64,000 nucleotides of DNA from Streptomyces sp. C10-9-1 (lineage in GTDB: Bacteria > Actinomycetota > Actinomycetes > Streptomycetales > Streptomycetaceae). The translations under genes and the position numbers were made by a program. Under the pieces are notes generated by a model, which searched no databases, was not told where the DNA came from, and worked only from the letters and a program-made list of their open reading frames with translations. The stretch is taken from the NCBI RefSeq assembly GCF_024497955.1, contig NZ_JANHKP010000013.1, positions 62,001 through 126,000 of the forward strand, written 5' to 3'. Below are positions 37,212 to 45,756 of this stretch, in pieces; position 1 is the stretch's first letter, and the number at the start of each line of letters is the position of its first letter.

Positions 37212-38138
37212 CTACGCGGCCTGTGTGCCGGGGCGTTTGAAGACCTGGCGGCCGTGCCAGAGAACGAACTGCGGGTCGACGGTGGGCCGTCCGGGGCGAG
37301 GGGCGGCCACCGGTTGCCCGTGGAGGCCGTCGACGGCTCGGCCCGCCGGGCCGCGGGCCACGTACAGCTCGGAGACCTGGATGTGCAGGTCGGGCAGAAG
37401 GCCCAGGACGCCGATGTCGAAGAGGGCATGGTGCAGGGAGCACAGGGCCAGGCCGTTGTCCACCTCGTCGGGGCCGTCCAGGCTGTGCCAGCGTACGTGC
37501 GCGGCCTCCAGGCCGACGGGGTTTCGGCCGAGGGCGCCGTCGAAGCCGCAGAACGCGCAGGCGTACGCGTAGGCGTGCAACACCTCCTCGGCGAACCCGG
37601 CCCGACGCCGGCGCCGCTTCCGTTCGGCCGGCGTGTGTGCCGTGTCGTCGAGGCCGGGGGCGAGGTCGAGCCCGACGGCGTCGCAGATGGGCCCCTCCAG
37701 CGTGGGGGTGAAATGCTGCTCCAGCAAGAGGCGCACGGCCGCGCCCAGTGTGCCCGGTTCGGCCAGCAGCTTCTCCACATCGGGACGAAGACGGCCATGC
37801 GCCCCCTGGGCCCGCAGCGCGCTGCCCCGCTCCGGCGCGTCGGGACCGATGGCGTGTCCGTCCCGGTCCCGCAGCTCCCACACCCGGCGCTCCAGGTGCA
37901 CGAACGGCATCGCCGCCCGCTCCCGTGCTCGCGAGGGGCTCGTGACGGCCGGCCCGAAGTCGTTGATCAGCCGACTGACCGGCTCCTCGGCCTCGTCGTA
38001 CGAGACGGCAGTGCTCCCGAACTCGGCGAACCGACCGAGCAGCCACAGCACGAGAAGCGGTTTGTGCGGCGCTCGCCGTCCACCCGTCTGCGCCCGCCGC
38101 AGCGACGACAGGGCGCTGAGCAGCTCTTCCCGCGTCAT
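37212..38138 (-). CDS. Probable phosphorothioate-DNA restriction endonuclease (sulfur-binding domain plus HNH)
   Basis: 308 residues. The N-terminal ~160 match the sulfur-binding domain of ScoMcrA/SprMcrA-like type IV enzymes: RRAPHKPLLVLWLLGRF (residues 21-37), SRLINDFGP, and PFVHLERRVWEL (79-90). The C-terminal nuclease is an HNH with Cys194/Cys197 (CAFCGFD), His214 in LEAAHVRWHS, Asn228 in DEVDNGLALC, and His236-His237. Such enzymes cut DNA carrying Dnd phosphorothioate modification. The ATG at 38138 has a G-run before it. An inverted repeat CGAAGC-C-GCTTCG (38155-38167) lies 17 bases upstream and may regulate it. No dnd modification gene is present, as expected for a defence against modified DNA. 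The individual sulfur-contact residues were not all checked. Confidence 0.85.
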   Translation of the reverse strand: MTREELLSALSSLRRAQTGGRRAPHKPLLVLWLLGRFAEFGSTAVSYDEAEEPVSRLINDFGPAVTSPSRARERAAMPFVHLERRVWELRDRDGHAIGPDAPERGSALRAQGAHGRLRPDVEKLLAEPGTLGAAVRLLLEQHFTPTLEGPICDAVGLDLAPGLDDTAHTPAERKRRRRRAGFAEEVLHAYAYACAFCGFDGALGRNPVGLEAAHVRWHSLDGPDEVDNGLALCSLHHALFDIGVLGLLPDLHIQVSELYVARGPAGRAVDGLHGQPVAAPRPGRPTVDPQFVLWHGRQVFKRPGTQAA

Positions 38139-38715
38139 GGACCCCCCCCGTATTCGAAGCCGCTTCGCCTTGCGCCGTGATTGTCGCAAAGTCCCTCCCG
38201 GGGCAGGCTCCTGGGCCGGCTACGCGTGGGGCGTGACGCCAGCCGTCGTGCGTGTGCCTGGGCGTGAGGCATGCACGCGACGGGGGCCGGTGCCCGCCAC
38301 GCAGCCGCCCCTCGCGGTCCCGAGCGGAACCCGGCTGCAGCCGAAGTCGCCCTCCGGCCCGGCGGTTCCGTAGGTGCCGGGCACTGGCCGCGCGTCTTTG
38401 GGGGGAGCTGCGCCGGACGCGCGGGGGCCCGGACTCGCTGCCGTGCCCCGTGGGGAGGGTCGGAGGCCCGGGCTGCCGGCCTCGGATCCTGCGTCGACCG
38501 TCTCGGGCCGCCTCCACTCCTCCGTGTCGGCGGGCGGGCGTCTCGGTCAGGACCGGACGGTCCCCGTCACCGGCGCCTTCCGCAGCCCACATGGCCGCGG
38601 CCGCCCCAGAGGCATCCGCCAGTGCGGGCACACGGACGCGGTCCCATCGGGCGGGGGCGGGGTCGGCCTCCGCGTCCGGCGGCCCCTCGGCGCGGCCGCG
38701 CGGTCCGCCGCGGGC
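38139..38715. other. Gene-poor stretch flanking the restriction gene
   Basis: This holds the upstream region of the restriction gene (the inverted repeat at 38155-38167 and a second, TTGCG/CGCAA, at 38170-38189) and then about 500 bases of C/G-rich sequence with only shadow frames. It may contain remnants of the event that brought the endonuclease in. No direct repeats or integrase traces were seen. Confidence 0.4.
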
Positions 38716-39489
38716 TCAGGTGCGCGGCTGGACCACCGACAGGACCGCGCCCTCCGGGTCCGCGATGGTGGCCTCCACCCCTCCCGCGCCCCGGGCGGGC
38801 GGGGTGTCCATCCTGCCGCCGAGCTCCACGGCCCGCCGGGCCGCCCCGGCGGCGTCCTCCACCTCGAACCAGGTCATCCAGGACGGTCCCCGGGTGCGCA
38901 GCAGCGCACGGTCGGCCGTGCGCACCGACGCCACGCGCCGCCCGTCGGCGAAGAGGGTCACCAGGTCCCGTCCCGCCGGCCCGGTGGCCCGCGCCTCCAC
39001 CCCGAAGACCATCTCGTAGAACTTGGCCACCCCGGCGTCCCAGGTGAGGAGTTCGTGCCACACGGCCGTCCCCGGGCCGCCGTGCACCGCCGCCCCCAGG
39101 TGCGTGGCCCGCTGCCAGGCGCCGAACACCGCCCCGGACGGGTCCGCGCCGATGAGCAGGCGCCCCGCCGGGCCCGCGTCCAGCGGGCCGACGCCCACCG
39201 TCCCGCCGCAACTGCGCACGGCCTCGGAGGTGGCGCCCGCGTCCGGGGTGGACAGGTACGGGGTCCAGGCCACCGGCAGGTCCCGGTCGGCGGGCAGCCG
39301 CCCGATGCCGGCCACCTCCCGCCCGTCGCGTACGGCGCGGACGTACGGCCCCAGTTGCCCGGGACCCGGTTCGAACTCCCAGCCGAACAGGGCGGCATAG
39401 AAGTCCTGCGTCGCCTCGACGTCGTGCACCATCAGACTGACCCAGCAGGGTGCGCCGGGCGTGTGCCGAGTCGCCTCGGTCATCGTCAT
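38716..39489 (-). CDS. VOC (glyoxalase/bleomycin-resistance fold) family protein, two domains
   Basis: 257 residues with two tandem vicinal-oxygen-chelate modules. The first starts CWVSLMVHDVEATQDFYAALFGWEFEPG. The second starts VWHELLTWDAGVAKFYEMVFGVEARA and ends TIADPEGAVLSVVQP. His/Glu metal ligands are plausible at the strand starts, but the enzymatic reaction cannot be assigned. Members include dioxygenases, isomerases and antibiotic-binding proteins. GAGGAG lies 3 bases before ATG 39489 and 9 before the in-frame ATG 39483, so either could be used. Confidence 0.88.
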   Translation of the reverse strand: MTMTEATRHTPGAPCWVSLMVHDVEATQDFYAALFGWEFEPGPGQLGPYVRAVRDGREVAGIGRLPADRDLPVAWTPYLSTPDAGATSEAVRSCGGTVGVGPLDAGPAGRLLIGADPSGAVFGAWQRATHLGAAVHGGPGTAVWHELLTWDAGVAKFYEMVFGVEARATGPAGRDLVTLFADGRRVASVRTADRALLRTRGPSWMTWFEVEDAAGAARRAVELGGRMDTPPARGAGGVEATIADPEGAVLSVVQPRT

Positions 39490-39734
39490 CGTCTCCTCGG
39501 ACCATCGTGGTGGCCGTACAAGGGTCGGGCGCGTGGGCCGTTGTGCGGAGGTCGTGCGCCCGGGCCCGGCCGCCGGTCCGGTGCCGCCGGTCGTCAGGGC
39601 CCGCGCAGATGGTGCCACCACCGGGGGCGCCCGGCGCCCGGGCCGCGCCGTGTTTGGCGGGTTCCCGACGCCGACGGAACGTTCCGGCGGATCCTGGCCC
39701 TCCCCGGACGGCCGGAATCCGGTGCGCGGTGGGG

Positions 39735-39740
39735 CAGGAT
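39735..39740 (+). promoter_or_regulatory. -10 element of a probable leaderless promoter
   Basis: CAGGAT ends 6 bases before ATG 39747. The same hexamer at the same distance precedes the ferrochelatase gene. Confidence 0.4.
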
Positions 39741-39746
39741 GGCGGT

Positions 39747-40577
39747 ATGACACCCATCGTCTCCGCAGCCGATCTCGCCGCCGAGCTGGCCGGCCCCGTG
39801 CCGCCGGTGCTGCTCGACGTCCGTTACCAGCTGGGCGGCCCGCACGGCCGACCCGCCTACGAGGCCGGGCACATCCCGGGAGCCGTCTTCGTCGACCTCG
39901 ACGCGGATCTCGCGGGGCCGCCCGGGGAGGGGGGCCGGCACCCGCTGCCTGACCCCGGGGCCTTCGGCGCGGTGATGCGCCGGGCGGGTGTCCGCGCGAG
40001 CGTCCCCGTCGTGGTCTACGACGGGGACAAGGGGTGGGGCGCGGCCCGGGCGTGGTGGCTGCTGCGCTGGTCGGGACACACGGACGTCAGGGTCCTCGAC
40101 GGCGGCCTGGCCGCCTGGACGGGCGACCTGGAGAAGGACGTCCCGGTCCCCGCGGAGGGCGACTTCACGCCCCGCCCCGGCGCGCTCCCGCTGCTGGACG
40201 CCGACGGTGCGGCGGAGTGCGCTCGCACGGGCCTGCTGCTGGACGCGCGTGCGGGGGAGCGCTACCGGGGGGAGGTCGAGCCGATCGACGCCGTCGCGGG
40301 GCACATCCCGGGGGCGGTCTCCGCGCCGACCGGGGAGAACCTGGACGACGCGGGGCGCTTTCTGCCGGCGGCGCGGCTGGCGGCCCGCTTCGCGGCGCTC
40401 GGAGCGGGGGAGGGCACGGCGACGGTGGGGGTGTACTGCGGCTCCGGCGTGTCGGCCGCACAGCAGGCCATTGCACTCGAACTGGCCGGTTTCGTCCCGG
40501 CGCTGTACGCGGGCTCCTGGTCCGAGTGGTCCCGGGATCCGGCCCGGCCGGTGGCGACGGGCGCCGCTCCGGCATGA
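39747..40577 (+). CDS. Two-domain rhodanese-type sulfurtransferase
   Basis: 276 residues. The first rhodanese module (LLDVRYQLGGPHGRPAYEAGHIPGAVFVDLD) has no cysteine at its loop (VVVYDGDKGWGAARAWW) and is structural. The second (LLDARAGERYRGEVEPIDAVAGHIPGAVSAPTGEN) carries the catalytic Cys231 in VYCGSGVSAA. The CGSGVSA loop is typical of mercaptopyruvate or thiosulfate sulfurtransferases, which move sulfur to cyanide or thiols. It is transcribed alone and convergent with sepH. Confidence 0.93.
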   Translation: MTPIVSAADLAAELAGPVPPVLLDVRYQLGGPHGRPAYEAGHIPGAVFVDLDADLAGPPGEGGRHPLPDPGAFGAVMRRAGVRASVPVVVYDGDKGWGAARAWWLLRWSGHTDVRVLDGGLAAWTGDLEKDVPVPAEGDFTPRPGALPLLDADGAAECARTGLLLDARAGERYRGEVEPIDAVAGHIPGAVSAPTGENLDDAGRFLPAARLAARFAALGAGEGTATVGVYCGSGVSAAQQAIALELAGFVPALYAGSWSEWSRDPARPVATGAAPA

Positions 40578-40607
40578 CGGCGGGGCCCCTCGGCAGGGGC
40601 CGGGGCC

Positions 40608-40645
40608 GCCTCCCCGTCCGCGCACCGCTGCGCGGACGGGGAGGC
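40608..40645. terminator. Bidirectional terminator between the sulfurtransferase gene and sepH
   Basis: Exact 16-bp arms at 40608-40623 and 40630-40645 with a 6-base loop, ending two bases from the sepH stop. Confidence 0.88.
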
Positions 40646-40647
40646 GC

Positions 40648-41688
40648 TCACTCCTGCTTCTTGCGCCGGGTGCCGAAGACGATCTCGTCCCAGCTCGGGA
40701 CCGCCGCCCGCCTGCCGGGCCGGACGCCGTCCGCCTCCGCCTGCCGGTCCGTCGTCCCGGTCAGGCGGTCCCGGTGCCCGGCCACCGAGCGCGGCATCAG
40801 CACGTCCGCGTAGGCGGAGCCGGCACCGGCGGAGGCGGCGGGCGCGACCTGCTCCTCGTCCGCCTCGTCCTCCTGCGCGGGTTCGAGTTCGATCGCCGTC
40901 GGCTCCTCCGAGGGGCGCTCCGGCACCACCATGTCCCCGCGGAAACTGGGCACGGCCTCCAGCAGGCTGGTCAGGGAGTCGCGCTCGCCCTCGTCCTCCG
41001 GTTCGGCGGACGGTCCGCGCTCGGCCGGCCGGTCCGGGCCCCGGTCCAGCGGCCGGTCCCGGGGCAGCCGGGCGATCCGCGGCACGAACGGGAAGCTCGG
41101 CTCCTGGGCGAGGGAGTCGTCGGTCTCCCCGATGAGGGAGCGCGCCTCGTCGTCCACGGCCTGGACGAGCCGCCGGGGAGGGTCGTAGGTCCAGCTCGCG
41201 GCGTGCGGCTCACCGGCCACCCGGTAGACGAGCAGGACCTCCCAGGTGCCGTCGTCCCGGCGCCAGGAGTCCCACTGGACGCTCTCGCGGTCCGCACCGC
41301 GCAGCAGCAGCCGCTCCTGCACCGCCTCGCCGAGCTGCGGTCCGGTGTTCTCGCCCGGCCGCCGTACGGGGGTCTTGCGGGCGCGTTCGGCCATGAAGGC
41401 GCGCTCCGCCAGGACGGGGCCCTCGAAACGGCGCACCCGCTCGACGGGGATCCCGGCGAGCTGGGCCACCTCCTCCGCGGAGGCACCGGCCCGTATCCGC
41501 GCCTGGATGTCCCGGGGGCGGAGATGGCTCTCCACCTCGATCTCGATCTGGCCGAGCCGGGCGCGGTCGTTGCGTACCGCCGCCCTCAGCCGCTCATCGA
41601 TCGGAAGCGTGTATTCCGTGCTGTCCGCAGCCTTGAGCACCAGTCGTGTGCCGTCGTTGGAGACGGCCACGACACGCAGTTCGGGCAT
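40648..41688 (-). CDS. sepH: Septation protein SepH
   Basis: 346 residues. The N-terminal DUF3071 domain (MPELRVVAVSNDGTRLVLKAADSTEYTLPIDERL to about residue 165) includes the helix-turn-helix-like RIRAGASAEEVAQLAGIPVERVRRFEGPVLAERAFM. The rest is acidic and disordered, with a conserved C-terminal PSWDEIVFGTRRKKQE. SepH binds FtsZ and promotes Z-ring assembly during sporulation septation in actinobacteria. GGGAGG precedes ATG 41688. The longer open frame upstream is not protein-like. It is transcribed alone. Confidence 0.94.
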   Translation of the reverse strand: MPELRVVAVSNDGTRLVLKAADSTEYTLPIDERLRAAVRNDRARLGQIEIEVESHLRPRDIQARIRAGASAEEVAQLAGIPVERVRRFEGPVLAERAFMAERARKTPVRRPGENTGPQLGEAVQERLLLRGADRESVQWDSWRRDDGTWEVLLVYRVAGEPHAASWTYDPPRRLVQAVDDEARSLIGETDDSLAQEPSFPFVPRIARLPRDRPLDRGPDRPAERGPSAEPEDEGERDSLTSLLEAVPSFRGDMVVPERPSEEPTAIELEPAQEDEADEEQVAPAASAGAGSAYADVLMPRSVAGHRDRLTGTTDRQAEADGVRPGRRAAVPSWDEIVFGTRRKKQE

Positions 41689-42165
41689 GGGGACCTCCCG
41701 GGTGGTGCCTGCCGACGTCACCTGCGTCGCTGCTTCCGCTAGTCGAGTGTGGCCTGCCCGGGTGCAGCCTGCCACAACCTTGCCGAGTTGCCCGGCGTGT
41801 CGGGCACAGGCCCGTTACCGTCGGTATGGCACGGTCGTCTATTGAGCCACTCAGAGTCACCACTGCTCACTCTGGGCGATAGATTCCCGTGCGGTGCCGC
41901 GGCGCCGCCGGATCGAGCGCCGCCTTCGGCCCCCAACCTGGGTCCGCACGCCGCAAGACGCTCAGGCCCAGGGTTCGCCACAGTACTCCATTCGGGCCAT
42001 CAGGGTGGACTGCCGCGCCGCCCGACTTCCTCCGTGTGGCGCACGTCTGCCCGCGGCCTCCCGGTTCCCCGGGTGGTGTGGTTCACAGAACCAACCCAAG
42101 CGGAACCATCTGCTTCGCTCATCTGTCATCAGAAGGTGCAGGAAGGGCAGAGGGGCGAACAGGGG
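41689..42165 (+). other. Divergent upstream region of sepH and the membrane-protein gene
   Basis: Contains an inverted repeat CAGAGT (41852-41857) / ACTCTG (41869-41874), just ahead of a GATAGATT hexamer-like patch near 41878. These could be an operator and the -10 of a forward promoter, about 280 bases before the next gene. The forward frame stays open across the gap, but its amino-acid content is not convincing. Confidence 0.4.
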
Positions 42166-43020
42166 ATGGAGATGCGACACACCGGAGAGAGCGGGGCGAA
42201 CCGCCGCGACGAGCCGGGGGAGCGGCCCCCCGGGGCGCCGCGCCGCATCGAGCTGAGCGTCCCCCAGGTCGCGGGCAGTGCGCTCGCCGCCGTCGCGGCG
42301 GCCGTGCTCGCCTCCCGGCTGGGCGTCTACGGGACCATCGTCGGGGCGGGCGTCGTCAGCATCGTGGCGACCTGCGGCGGCCCCCTCTTCCAGCACCTCT
42401 TCAGCCGGACCGGCGAACAGCTCCGGGTGGCCGCGGACCCCGGGCGGCGGCGTCCGCGCCGCCCGGAGGGCGGCCCTCCGGCGGAGGTGCGGACCGCCGC
42501 TCCGCGGACCGCCGCGGATCCGGGGGCGGACGGGTTCGGGGCCCCGAGCACCCACGGGACGCGGATGCGCGGGTGGAAGCGCCCGGTCGCCGCCGCCGCG
42601 GTCGTCTTCGGCGTCACCATGGCGGGCATCACGGCCTGGGAAGTCGCCGCCGGGCAGGAGCTCGGCGGGGGGAGCGGGACCACCGTCGGCACCGCCCTGC
42701 GCGGGGGCGGCGGGACGGACGGGCACTCCGGCCCCCGGCAGGACGGCACGGACCCCGCCCCCTCCGGCGGTCCCTCCGCACCGGCCCCGCCCGGCGGCGG
42801 ATCCGGCGAGACCCCGGACGGCACCGGCCGACCCGGCGCGGACCCGGACCTGCCCCCCGCACCTTCCGGAGAGCCCGAGGAGGAGGCGGACGGCGACACC
42901 GCCCCCTCGCCCACCACCACCCCGCCGCCCACCACCGAGCCGGAGCCCTCTCCCAGCGGCATGGACCCCGCCCCCTCCGGCGGGCCCGGGGACGCGGCCT
43001 CCCCGTCCCCCGGCGGGTGA
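42166..43020 (+). CDS. Hypothetical membrane protein with a Pro/Ser/Thr-rich C-terminal tail
   Basis: 284 residues from ATG 42166; ATG 42172 is an alternative with AGGGG 6 bases ahead. Residues ~25-65 hold a hydrophobic glycine-rich pair (VAGSALAAVAAAVLASRLGVYGTIVGAGVVSIVATCGGP). A basic linker follows, then one more membrane helix (PVAAAAVVFGVTMAGITAWEVAAG) near 145. The last ~110 residues are Gly/Pro/Ser/Thr-rich and, judged by the positive-inside rule, probably extracellular. The layout resembles membrane-anchored, wall-spanning proteins. I recognise no family. It is convergent with the lactone-oxidase gene, with only 6 bases between the two stops. Confidence 0.75.
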   Translation: MEMRHTGESGANRRDEPGERPPGAPRRIELSVPQVAGSALAAVAAAVLASRLGVYGTIVGAGVVSIVATCGGPLFQHLFSRTGEQLRVAADPGRRRPRRPEGGPPAEVRTAAPRTAADPGADGFGAPSTHGTRMRGWKRPVAAAAVVFGVTMAGITAWEVAAGQELGGGSGTTVGTALRGGGGTDGHSGPRQDGTDPAPSGGPSAPAPPGGGSGETPDGTGRPGADPDLPPAPSGEPEEEADGDTAPSPTTTPPPTTEPEPSPSGMDPAPSGGPGDAASPSPGG

Positions 43021-43026
43021 GGCGGG

Positions 43027-44355
43027 TCAGTCGCCCAGCACCCGCCGCAGATAGGGGTTGTGGAACAGGCGGTCGGGGTCCAGCCGGTCGCGCAGCGCCG
43101 TGAACTCCGCGAAGCGCGGGTAGACCTCGGACAGGTACGCGGCGTCCCGCGTGTGGATCTTGCCCCAGTGCGGACGCCCCCCGTGGGCGGTCAGGATCCG
43201 CTCCGCCGCGGTGAAGTACGCCCGGTACGGCGTGCCCCGGTACATGTGGACCGCCACGTAGGCGCTCTCCCGGCCCGAGGCCGTCGACAGGGTGATGTCG
43301 TCCGCGGGGGCGGTGCGGACCTCGACGGGGAAGCCGATCCGCAGCGGCGACCGCTCCACCATGGCCCGCAGCTCCCGCAGTGCCGTCACCACGGCCTCGC
43401 GCGGCAGCGCGTACTCCATCTCCACGAACCGCACCCTGCGGGGAGATGTGAAGACCTTGTAGGGGATGTCCGTGTACGTCCGGGCGGACAGGGCACGACT
43501 GGACAGGCGCGCCATCGCGGGCACGGCCGCCGGAACGGCCCGCCCCAGCGAACACAGCAGCTGGAAAGCCCCGTTGGAGAGCAGCTCGTCCTCGATCCAC
43601 GCCCCGACCGCCCCGGGCGGCGCCGCCGGTCCCGCACTGCGGTTGTTGCGCTTGGTGTTGCAGCTGCCGGTGTGCGGGAACCAGTAGAACTCGAAGTGCT
43701 CGTTCTCCGCGTGCAGGGCGTCGAACTCCTCCAGCACCCGCTCGAAGGGCATCGGCTCCTCCCGCGCGGTGAGCAGGAAGACCGGCTCCACCGCGAAGGT
43801 GACGGCGGTGATCACGCCCAGTGCCCCGAGTCCCACCCGGGCCGCCGCGAACACCTCGGGGTGCTCCTCCGCCGAGCACGTCAGCACCGACCCGTCCGCC
43901 GTCACCAGCTCCAGCGCACGGACCTGCGCCGCGATCGAGGCGGAGTCGCGCCCCGTCCCGTGGGTGCCGGTGGAGATCGCCCCGGCGACGGTCTGGGCCA
44001 TGATGTCGCCCATGTTGGTGAGCGAGAGCCCTTCGCGGGCGAGGGCCTCGTTCAGCCGCCGCAGCGGGGTGCCGGACTCGACGGTGACCGTCATCGCCGA
44101 CCGGTCGATCCGCCGGATGCCCGTCAGCAGGTCGGGCCGTATCAGCAGCCCGTCCGTGGCGGCGATCGACGTGAACGAGTGGCCCGTGCCGACGGTCTTC
44201 ACCCGCAGTCCGTCCTCGGCGGCCCGCCGCACGGCCTCCGCCAGTTCGGCGGCGGACGCGGGGCGCGCCTCCCGCCGGGGGGTCACCGCGACGGTGCCCG
44301 CCCAGTTACGCCACGTGCTCCGTCCGGTCCTCTGATCGGCCAGAGTTGCGCTCAC
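43027..44355 (-). CDS. D-arabinono-1,4-lactone oxidase family FAD enzyme
   Basis: 442 residues. The N-terminal FAD-binding module of the vanillyl-alcohol-oxidase superfamily is clear: TVGTGHSFTSIAATDGLLI, VTVESGTPLRRLNEAL, and TVAGAISTGTHGTGRDSASIAAQV, where the histidine after GT is a candidate for covalent flavin. The C-terminal ALO domain carries HWGKIHTRDAAYL near 405. Such enzymes oxidise sugar lactones, xylitol or sorbitol (alditol oxidase). The exact substrate is undetermined. GTG 44355 follows GGGAGG and lies inside the 3' end of the MFS gene on the same strand, giving a 50-base overlap, so the two are coupled. Confidence 0.9.
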   Translation of the reverse strand: MSATLADQRTGRSTWRNWAGTVAVTPRREARPASAAELAEAVRRAAEDGLRVKTVGTGHSFTSIAATDGLLIRPDLLTGIRRIDRSAMTVTVESGTPLRRLNEALAREGLSLTNMGDIMAQTVAGAISTGTHGTGRDSASIAAQVRALELVTADGSVLTCSAEEHPEVFAAARVGLGALGVITAVTFAVEPVFLLTAREEPMPFERVLEEFDALHAENEHFEFYWFPHTGSCNTKRNNRSAGPAAPPGAVGAWIEDELLSNGAFQLLCSLGRAVPAAVPAMARLSSRALSARTYTDIPYKVFTSPRRVRFVEMEYALPREAVVTALRELRAMVERSPLRIGFPVEVRTAPADDITLSTASGRESAYVAVHMYRGTPYRAYFTAAERILTAHGGRPHWGKIHTRDAAYLSEVYPRFAEFTALRDRLDPDRLFHNPYLRRVLGD

Positions 44356-45556
44356 GCTGTACCTCCCGCGTCGGCACCGGCCTGCGCAGCCGGCGGTACC
44401 CAAGGAACGCCACCACGGCCGCGAACGCTCCCGACAGCCCGGGCACCGCGTACGCGGCAGCCGCCCCGTGCGCGTCGACGACCCAGCCTGCTGCCGACGA
44501 ACCGAGGGCGATGCCGACCGCGAGGCCCGTACCGGTCCAGGACATGCCCTCGGTCAGCTTGCTGCGCGGTACGTGCGCCTCGACGAGAGCCATGGTGGTG
44601 ACCATCGTCGGGGCGATGGCGAGGCCCGCGAGGAAGAGCGCCACGGCCAGGAACGGCAGGCTCCCGGCCAGTTGGAGGGGGATCATACTCACGGCCATGG
44701 CGCAGACACCCACCACCCACCGGCGGGAGGGCTCGCCCTTGAGGTGCAGCAGCCCGAACACGGCGCCCGCGAGGCAGGATCCGAGCGCGTAGACGGCCAG
44801 CACCCAGCTGGCCGAGGACTTGCTGCCCAGTTCCTCGGCGAAGGCCACGGTCACCACGTCCACGGCGCCGAAGATGGCCCCGGTGGCGACGAACGCGACC
44901 ACCAGCACCTGCAGTCCGGGGGAGCGCAGCGCCGAACCGCCGCTGTGGCGGTCCGCCGGATGCGGCACCGGCTCGGTGGCCCGCTGGGCCGTCAGCCACC
45001 AGACGCCGACGAGCAGGAAGGCGCAGGCGAGCACCGGGCCCGCGGCCGGGAACCACATCGTGGAGAGCCCGATCGACACGATCGGGCCGAAGATGAAGCA
45101 CACCTCGTCGACGACCGACTCCACCGAGTAGGCCGTGTGCAGCTCCCGCGGGCGCCCCTGGTAGATCGCCGCCCAGCGGGCCCGTGTCATGGCACCGACG
45201 CTGGGCACGCAGCCGGCGGCCGCCGCGAAGGCGAACAGCGTCCAGTCGGGGGCTCCCGACTCCGCGCAGACCAGCAGGCCGGTCACGGCGGCGAGCGCCA
45301 GCAGGGTCGCCGGACGCAGCACCCTGCGCTGGCCGTACCGGTCCACCAGGCGCGAGACCTGGGGGCCGAGGACGGCGGCCGACAGGGCCAGGGTCGCCGT
45401 CAGGGTGCCCGCCAGGCCGTACCGGCCGGTCAGCTCCGAGATCATGGTCATGATGCCGATGCCCATCATGGACAGCGGCATCCGGCCGACGAAGCCCGCG
45501 GCGGAGAACCCGAGGGTGCCGGGGGAGGCGAAGACCGCGCGGTAAGGACTGGGCAC
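44306..45556 (-). CDS. MFS transporter
   Basis: 416 residues with 12 predicted membrane helices. The helix 2-3 loop SRLVDRYGQRRVLRPATL matches the MFS motif A position, and a KLTEGMSWTGTGLAVGIALG stretch is near the C-terminus. GTG 45556 (VPSPYRAVFASPGTLGF) has GGAG 6 bases upstream. The open frame before it has no membrane-protein character. The small-molecule substrate is unknown. Because the gene overlaps a sugar-lactone oxidase, it may export or import that enzyme's substrate or product, which is an inference from order only. Confidence 0.88.
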   Translation of the reverse strand: MPSPYRAVFASPGTLGFSAAGFVGRMPLSMMGIGIMTMISELTGRYGLAGTLTATLALSAAVLGPQVSRLVDRYGQRRVLRPATLLALAAVTGLLVCAESGAPDWTLFAFAAAAGCVPSVGAMTRARWAAIYQGRPRELHTAYSVESVVDEVCFIFGPIVSIGLSTMWFPAAGPVLACAFLLVGVWWLTAQRATEPVPHPADRHSGGSALRSPGLQVLVVAFVATGAIFGAVDVVTVAFAEELGSKSSASWVLAVYALGSCLAGAVFGLLHLKGEPSRRWVVGVCAMAVSMIPLQLAGSLPFLAVALFLAGLAIAPTMVTTMALVEAHVPRSKLTEGMSWTGTGLAVGIALGSSAAGWVVDAHGAAAAYAVPGLSGAFAAVVAFLGYRRLRRPVPTREVQRERNSGRSEDRTEHVA

Positions 45557-45744
45557 TGGGGACTCCGGTAAGGCGTGTGGGCAGCCTTCACAGGTTACGC
45601 GCCTGGTCGGGCCCGCGCACCGGGGTTTTCCGGCCTGGCCGGAACCGCCCCGCCGCCGGGCTCCCTGCCCGGCGGGCCCGCCGGGCAGCGCCGCCGGCCG
45701 CCTGACACGCCCGGGGCGGAGCCGCCCGCCCTGCGCCCGGGTGG

Positions 45745-45750
45745 CAGGAT
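45745..45750 (+). promoter_or_regulatory. -10-like element before the ferrochelatase gene
   Basis: CAGGAT ends 6 bases before ATG 45757. It supports a leaderless transcript, with no ribosome site visible. Confidence 0.4.
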
Positions 45751-45756
45751 CGACCC

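Noticed and set aside
37180..38631. Long open frames around the restriction gene on the same strand
   Set aside because: They overlap the recognisable SBD-HNH frame and have low-complexity Arg/Gly/Pro composition.
41749..42165. N-terminal extension of the membrane-protein gene
   Set aside because: The open frame has no protein-like pattern, and ribosome sites favour the start at 42166 or 42172.
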